Shown in pieces: positions 5,875-9,687 of a DNA stretch of 9,687 nt (position 1 is its first letter; each line of letters begins with the position of its first letter). The DNA comes from JADHLJ01 sp038116915. Lineage in GTDB: Bacteria > Pseudomonadota > Alphaproteobacteria > Thalassobaculales > Thalassobaculaceae. The stretch is from contig JAYOEU010000163.1 in the NCBI GenBank assembly GCA_038116915.1, positions 1 to 9,687 on the forward strand. The letters are read 5' to 3'. The position numbers and the translations under genes were made by a program. The notes below the pieces were generated by a model. It was not told the origin of the DNA. It did not search any database and was given only the letters and a program-made list of their open reading frames with translations.

Positions 5875-6756
5875 ATGACCCGCGCCGACACCGATGAGGA
5901 CTATCTCAGGCGCCTTGGCGCGCGGGTTCGGGCGGCGCGCAAGGCGCGGGGGATGTCGCGCCAGGATCTGTCCTTCGACTCGGGCGTTTCGGCCCGTTAC
6001 CTGGCACAGCTTGAGACCGGGTCGGGCAATGCCTCGATCATCATTCTGCGCCAGATCGCCAAGGCGGTCGGCATGACGGTCGAGGACCTGGCGGCCGATG
6101 GCGAGGCCGACGACCTGAAGTTGATCGCCGCGGTCCGGAACGCGACGGCGGTAGAACGGATGCACCTTGCCGACATGCTCGCGGAGGTTCGGCGCAAGAG
6201 CGGGGCCGGCGATCCGAGGGTGCGGCGCGTCGCGCTGATCGGCCTGCGGGGCGCGGGCAAGAGCACGCTCGGCCGAGCGGTGGCGGAGCGTCTGGGGGTT
6301 CCCTTTGTCGAGCTCAATCACGCGATCGAGGCCGAATCCGGTCTCTCGGTCCCCGAGGTGTTCTCGCTCTACGGCGATGCGGGCTACCGGCGGCTCGAGA
6401 AAAACTGTATCGAGCAGGTCATCGCCAACCATGAGGATGTGATCCTCGCAGTCGGCGGCGGCATTGTCGGCGAGGCGGCGAACTATGATCTGCTGCTCGG
6501 CGGCTTTCACACCGTCTGGCTGCGCGCCAGTCCGGAGGAACACATGGCGCGGGTGCGCGCCCAGGGCGATGAGCGGCCGATGGCCGGCAATCCACAGGCA
6601 ATGGAGGAATTGCGCAGGATTCTCGAGGCCCGCGACCGGCTCTATGCCCGCGCCGATGCCCGGCTTTCGACCAGCGGCAAGACCGTCGCCGAAAGCACCG
6701 CGTCGCTTGCGGTGGTGATCGAGGCGGTGCTCGGCAAGGTCAGGCTGGCTGGCTGA
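5875..6756 (+). CDS. boxR: BoxR/BzdR-type regulator: XRE helix-turn-helix fused to shikimate-kinase-like domain
   Basis: BoxR and BzdR are transcriptional repressors of benzoyl-CoA pathways; benzoyl-CoA binds the C-terminal domain and releases DNA. The 293-residue length is normal. Residues about 11-72 form an XRE helix-turn-helix (MSRQDLSFDSGVSARYLAQLETG), a linker runs to about 115, and a shikimate-kinase fold follows: P-loop GLRGAGKST (123-131), YRRLEK (171-176), VGGGIV (193-198), lid Arg in DERPM and the RDRLY helix. The shikimate-binding D-x-D is replaced by Glu146-Leu147-Asn148, consistent with loss of kinase activity and use of the fold as an effector sensor. The start has AGAGGAA upstream. 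Its place directly after boxB strongly supports BoxR rather than the anaerobic BzdR, since no bzd/bad reductase genes are here. It probably controls boxB through sites upstream of 4328 and may control itself. Confidence 0.92.
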   Translation: MTRADTDEDYLRRLGARVRAARKARGMSRQDLSFDSGVSARYLAQLETGSGNASIIILRQIAKAVGMTVEDLAADGEADDLKLIAAVRNATAVERMHLADMLAEVRRKSGAGDPRVRRVALIGLRGAGKSTLGRAVAERLGVPFVELNHAIEAESGLSVPEVFSLYGDAGYRRLEKNCIEQVIANHEDVILAVGGGIVGEAANYDLLLGGFHTVWLRASPEEHMARVRAQGDERPMAGNPQAMEELRRILEARDRLYARADARLSTSGKTVAESTASLAVVIEAVLGKVRLAG

Positions 6757-6791
6757 CGCCGGGTTCCCGGCGCTAAGGCCCTGAAATCAGG
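6757..6791. terminator. Hairpin pair between convergent boxR and dppF-like genes
   Basis: CGCCGGG/CCCGGCG (6757-6763 and 6766-6772) is a perfect 7-bp inverted repeat with almost no loop, starting directly after the boxR stop. A second small one, CCTGA-AA-TCAGG (6780-6791), overlaps the stop codon of the minus-strand gene and is followed on the plus strand by TTTC. Position between convergent genes suits a bidirectional terminator, but neither hairpin has a proper T-run. Confidence 0.4.
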
Positions 6792-7845
6792 TTTCGGCGA
6801 GTTTCTCGAGCGGGAATTTCACGCCGTTGTCATGGATATGACAGGCGGTCAGATGTCCCGGACTCACTTCCCGGAGCTTCGGCTCCTGCGTTCGACACCG
6901 CGCGACGGCGAACGGGCATCGTGTGTGGAAATGGCACCCCGACGGCGGATGGATCGGGCTCGGCACGTCGCCCTCCAGGATCACCCGAGTGCGGTTCTTG
7001 GCCCCGGATTTCGGGATCGGCACCGCGTGCAGCAATGCCCGGGTATAGGGATGCAACGGCATGTCGAAGAGACTGGTCTTGTCCGTCATCTCGACGATGC
7101 GGCCGAGATACATCACCGCGACCCGGTGGCTGATATGCTCGACCACGGCGAGGTCATGGCTGATGAAGAGATAGGACAGCTTGAACTCGTCCTGGAGATC
7201 CATCAGCAGATTGATGATCTGCGCCTGGATCGACACGTCGAGGGCCGAGACCGGCTCGTCGCAGACGATCAGTTCCGGATTGATCGCCAGCGCCCGGGCG
7301 ATGCCGAGCCGCTGGCGCTGTCCGCCGGAAAACTCGTGGGCGTAGGAGAACATGCGCTCGGGCCGCAAGCCGACCCGCTCGAACAGCCAGGCGACCCGGT
7401 CCTTGCGTTCGGCCTCATCGCCGACATTGTGGATGATCAGCGGCTCGCCCACGATGCCGCCCGCGGTCATGCGCGGATTGAGCGAGGCGAAGGGGTCCTG
7501 GAAGATCATCTGCATCTGCTGGCGGTAGGGCAGCATCTCGACCGGAGCCAGCGCGGTGATATCCTCGCCCTTGATCCGGATCGATCCGTCCGTCGGCTCC
7601 AGGAGTTTGAGGACCGTGCGGCCCACCGTGGATTTGCCGCAGCCGGACTCGCCCACCAATCCGAGAGTTTCGCCGGGCTTGATCTCGAAAGACACGCCGT
7701 CGACGGCATAGACCTGTCCGACCACCCGCGAGAACACGCCCTTGTGGATCGGGAAATGCTTCTTCAGGTTGTCCACCCGGATCAGCGAGGCGGCCCCGGA
7801 CTGATCGGCGCTCCCGCCATCGGGCATCGTTGCGTCGGTCGTCAT
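6787..7845 (-). CDS. dppF: Dipeptide/oligopeptide ABC importer ATPase, DppF/OppF type
   Basis: This 352-residue cytoplasmic ATPase powers uptake by a family-5 binding-protein-dependent importer. Motifs: Walker A GLVGESGCGKST (62-73), Q-loop MIFQDPFASLNPRM (113-126), signature FSGGQRQRLGIARA (172-185), Walker B LIVCDEP (192-198), D-loop SALD and H-loop His230 (FISHDL). The C-terminal oligopeptide-ABC domain carries the usual Cys pattern (C304, C310, C317, C335), with PSGCHFHTRCPFAVARC. LKKHFPIHKGVFSRVVGQVYAVDGVSF at the N-terminus is typical of the DppF partner. All catalytic residues are present. Its ATG overlaps the end of the upstream ATPase gene by 4 bp (ATGA, 7842-7845), so translation is probably coupled. 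Many such systems carry substrates other than peptides (nickel, glutathione, opines, sugars), so the cargo is not known. Confidence 0.93.
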   Translation of the reverse strand: MTTDATMPDGGSADQSGAASLIRVDNLKKHFPIHKGVFSRVVGQVYAVDGVSFEIKPGETLGLVGESGCGKSTVGRTVLKLLEPTDGSIRIKGEDITALAPVEMLPYRQQMQMIFQDPFASLNPRMTAGGIVGEPLIIHNVGDEAERKDRVAWLFERVGLRPERMFSYAHEFSGGQRQRLGIARALAINPELIVCDEPVSALDVSIQAQIINLLMDLQDEFKLSYLFISHDLAVVEHISHRVAVMYLGRIVEMTDKTSLFDMPLHPYTRALLHAVPIPKSGAKNRTRVILEGDVPSPIHPPSGCHFHTRCPFAVARCRTQEPKLREVSPGHLTACHIHDNGVKFPLEKLAET

Positions 7846-8903
7846 GATCCGGAGTCTCCATCGAGTTCACCCGAGCGCCAGCAGGCAATCCAATGTCCCG
7901 GACGGGCTTCCTCGAGCGGCGGATAGCTTTGCTTGCATTTGTCGACCGCGTAGCGGCAACGCGGGGCGAAGGCGCACCCGACGGGAAGATTGGAAAGTGA
8001 GGGAACCATGCCGGTGATCTCGGTCAGGCGCCCGCGTTCGCCCTCTACATGCGCGACTTCCTCAAGGTTAGGGATCGAACCCAGAAGCCCGCGTGTATAG
8101 GGGTGGCCGGGATTGTCGAACAGCTCGTCGACATCCGCCTCCTCGACCTTGCGGCCGGCATACATGACCACGACCCGGTCGGCATTCTCGGCGACCACAC
8201 CCATGTCGTGGGTGATCAGGATGATCGCCGTTCCCGTCGCCTCCTGAAGGCCGCGCATGAGGTCCAGGATCTGGGCCTGGATGGTCACGTCCAGCGCGGT
8301 CGTCGGCTCGTCCGCGATCAGCACCTTCGGATTGCAGCAGATCGCCATGGCGATCATCACCCGCTGACGCATGCCGCCCGACAATTGGTGGGGATAGGAG
8401 CTGACCCGCGCCTCGGGCTCCGGAATCGAAACCCGTCGCAGCATTTCGACCGCGTGATCCATCGCGTCGCGCCGGCTCATCCCCCGATGCAGCATCAGCG
8501 CCTCGCTGATCTGCTTGCCGACGCTATAAAGCGGGTTCAGCGAGGTCATCGGCTCCTGAAAGATCATGGATATGTCATTTCCCCGGATGGCCTCCAACTC
8601 CTCCTCGGCGAGGTCGAGCAGGCTTTTCCCTTGGAAATGAATGGTCCCGCCGCTGATTCGGCCGGGCGGGTTCGGGATCAGCCGCAGGATCGACAGTGCG
8701 GTGACGCTTTTGCCGCATCCGGATTCGCCAACAACTCCAAGCGTTTCACCTTCACGGACATAGTAGGAAAGGCCATCTACCGCCTTCACCAGGCCGTCCT
8801 GGGATTTGAACTCGATATGCAAATCTTCGATTTCGAGAACCCGCTCGACACCGGGAGACCGTTGCTCCCTTGGTTCTTGCGCGGCCTGCTGGATTTGGTT
8901 CAA
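7842..8903 (-). CDS. dppD: Dipeptide/oligopeptide ABC importer ATPase, DppD/OppD type, TTG start
   Basis: This 353-residue ATPase is the DppD-like partner of the next gene; the two form the nucleotide-binding heterodimer of a peptide-type importer. Motifs: Walker A GVVGESGCGKSVT (56-68), Q-loop MIFQEPMTSLNPLY (113-126), signature LSGGMRQRVMIAMA (174-187), Walker B VLIADEP (194-200), D-loop TALD, H-loop His232 (ITHDMGVVAE) and the C-terminal Cys-containing segment VGCAFAPRCRYAVDKC. All catalytic residues are intact. The only suitable start is TTG at 8901-8903, which sits 4 nt after a strong GGGAGGAG; the next in-frame ATG would cut well into the conserved domain. The pair is transcribed away from the solute-binding protein gene, with a shared 111-bp control region. 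Permease genes are not in the window and may lie beyond the binding protein. Confidence 0.93.
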   Translation of the reverse strand: MNQIQQAAQEPREQRSPGVERVLEIEDLHIEFKSQDGLVKAVDGLSYYVREGETLGVVGESGCGKSVTALSILRLIPNPPGRISGGTIHFQGKSLLDLAEEELEAIRGNDISMIFQEPMTSLNPLYSVGKQISEALMLHRGMSRRDAMDHAVEMLRRVSIPEPEARVSSYPHQLSGGMRQRVMIAMAICCNPKVLIADEPTTALDVTIQAQILDLMRGLQEATGTAIILITHDMGVVAENADRVVVMYAGRKVEEADVDELFDNPGHPYTRGLLGSIPNLEEVAHVEGERGRLTEITGMVPSLSNLPVGCAFAPRCRYAVDKCKQSYPPLEEARPGHWIACWRSGELDGDSGS

Positions 8904-9014
8904 GCTACTCCTCCCACCCGATATGCCTGTTGGCGGCTCGTTTCTCGGGCGAGCTTAGCAAACGTTAAAAAATGTTTGGTGCCAAAAAATAACAAATCAC
9001 AAGGGAGGACCCCG
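8904..9014. promoter_or_regulatory. AT-rich divergent promoter region with an inverted repeat
   Basis: This short gap drives dppD leftward and the solute-binding protein rightward. It contains an inverted repeat CAAACGTT-AAAA-AATGTTTG (8959-8978; 7 of 8 pairs match) and a small GCTCG/CGAGC stem (8936-8954). A central position between two related transport genes suits a shared operator. I cannot assign -35/-10 elements with confidence. Confidence 0.5.
8908..8915 (-). promoter_or_regulatory. Strong Shine-Dalgarno deciding the TTG start of dppD
   Basis: Read on the minus strand this is GGGAGGAG, ending 4 nt before TTG (8901-8903). It is one of the best ribosome-binding sites in the window and justifies the rare start codon. 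Confidence 0.7.
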
Positions 9015-9687
9015 ATGACGAGGAAAGGTTTCAAGCAACCATGGCTGAACCGCCGGAGCTTCATGGCGGCGAGCGCGGCTGCGGCAGCCGGTGTCGCCGG
9101 CCTCGGCGCTGGACGCGCCAAGGCTGCGGTGCCGATGGAAATGGACGGCTCCAAGTTCAAACTCAAGGCGCCGGAACCCAATGCCAAGCGCGGCGGCGTG
9201 ATGCGCTATGGCATCACGATGCGTCCTCCGCATCTCGATTTTCATCAGTCCGGCACCATCAACAATCTCGGTAGCCAGGCCTGCATGTACGACAATCTGA
9301 TCCGCTGGAACCCGAATGACAGCGGCCAGACCATCATCCCCGACCTGGCGCATAGCTGGGAGATCGCCAAGGACGGCAAGACCTACACCTTCCATCTGCG
9401 CAAGGGGGTCGAGTTCTCCGACGGCGCCAAGATGACTTCGGCGGACGTGAAGGCGACTTTCGACCGGATCACCAAGCCGCCGCAAGGCATCAACATTCCG
9501 CGTAGCACGCTGTTCAAGTCGGTGTCCTCGGTCGATGCGCCGGACGACTACACCATCCAGTTCAAGCTGCATGAGCCGCGCCCGGCGGACTTCATCATGG
9601 GCGCCATCGCCAGCGGCTGGAACGGCATCGTTCGCAAGAAGACTCTCGAGGACAACAACTACAACCTGCGCAAGACCCTGGACGTTC
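9015..9687 (+). CDS. Tat-exported family-5 extracellular solute-binding protein (DppA/OppA type), partial
   Basis: The gene runs off the right edge; 224 codons are visible of an expected 520-550 or so. The ATG at 9015 follows AAGGGAGGA at 9001-9009. The N-terminus is a twin-arginine signal: LNRRSFMAA (11-19), an Ala/Gly-rich hydrophobic stretch and a likely cleavage site after GRAKA. The mature part shows SBP_bac_5 features: GGVMRYGI, YDNLIRWNPND, PDLAHSWEIAKDGKTYTFHLRKG, FSDGAKMTSADVKATFDRI and the VSSVDAPDDYTIQFKL strand pair. This family binds peptides and many unrelated small molecules in the periplasm and delivers them to permeases. It is divergent from the dppD-dppF pair, which almost certainly powers its importer. 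Permease genes would be expected beyond the window. The Tat signal suggests export in folded form, common for such proteins in alphaproteobacteria. Confidence 0.92.
   Translation, partial: MTRKGFKQPWLNRRSFMAASAAAAAGVAGLGAGRAKAAVPMEMDGSKFKLKAPEPNAKRGGVMRYGITMRPPHLDFHQSGTINNLGSQACMYDNLIRWNPNDSGQTIIPDLAHSWEIAKDGKTYTFHLRKGVEFSDGAKMTSADVKATFDRITKPPQGINIPRSTLFKSVSSVDAPDDYTIQFKLHEPRPADFIMGAIASGWNGIVRKKTLEDNNYNLRKTLDV

Noticed and set aside
8955..8990. Sigma-54 type promoter (TTGGCACC on the minus strand)
   Set aside because: The -24-like GG is present but there is no GC at the required 10-nt spacing for the -12 element.

Overview
The window is GC-rich, with alphaproteobacterial-looking coding sequence. 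The proteins resemble those of Rhodospirillales-type, metabolically versatile bacteria: BoxB/BoxR of aerobic benzoyl-CoA catabolism, dipeptide-type ABC importers and an Mla-type ATPase. No rRNA, tRNA, integrase or transposase was seen. The taxonomic guess is inference from protein character and base composition only.

Layout, left to right. (1) Positions 1-262, minus strand: a GIY-YIG nuclease-like gene interrupted by an in-frame TAG where the family has Trp; the reading frame continues intact to the window edge. (2) 263-573: non-coding DNA with a 35-bp tandem repeat (about 3.7 copies) and an inverted copy about 70 bp away. (3) 574-1314, minus: a lone MlaF-type ABC ATPase with substitutions at two catalytic positions. 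(4) 1315-1609: divergent intergenic region with a perfect 13-bp palindrome. (5) 1610-4203, plus: an alpha/beta hydrolase followed by a hydantoinase-B/oxoprolinase-family protein (HyuB), with no HyuA partner in view. (6) 4204-4327: AT-rich control region with AGTGC repeats. (7) 4328-6756, plus: boxB (di-iron oxygenase component of benzoyl-CoA 2,3-epoxidase) and boxR (XRE regulator fused to a degenerate shikimate-kinase fold). (8) 6757-6791: small hairpins between convergent genes. (9) 6787-8903, minus: two dipeptide/oligopeptide-type ABC ATPases overlapping by 4 bp; the upstream one starts with TTG behind a strong Shine-Dalgarno. (10) 8904-9014: AT-rich divergent promoter region. (11) 9015 to the window end, plus: a Tat-exported family-5 solute-binding protein, cut by the window edge.

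How the genes may work together. BoxB hydroxylates/epoxidises the ring of benzoyl-CoA, and BoxR senses benzoyl-CoA and represses box genes; this is established for the families. The partners BoxA (reductase), BoxC (ring-opening lyase) and benzoate-CoA ligase are not in the window, and both flanks are occupied by other genes, so boxB-boxR is a two-gene unit here. The alpha/beta hydrolase and HyuB could process an amide, cyclic-amide or ester substrate, and the Tat-SBP/DppDF importer could bring in a peptide-like compound. A link between these and benzoyl-CoA is only a neighbourhood hypothesis. No clear new defence or mobile system was found. The most unusual items are the AGTGC repeat array before boxB, the orphan MlaF with altered catalytic residues, the nonsense-interrupted GIY-YIG gene and the 35-bp repeat array.
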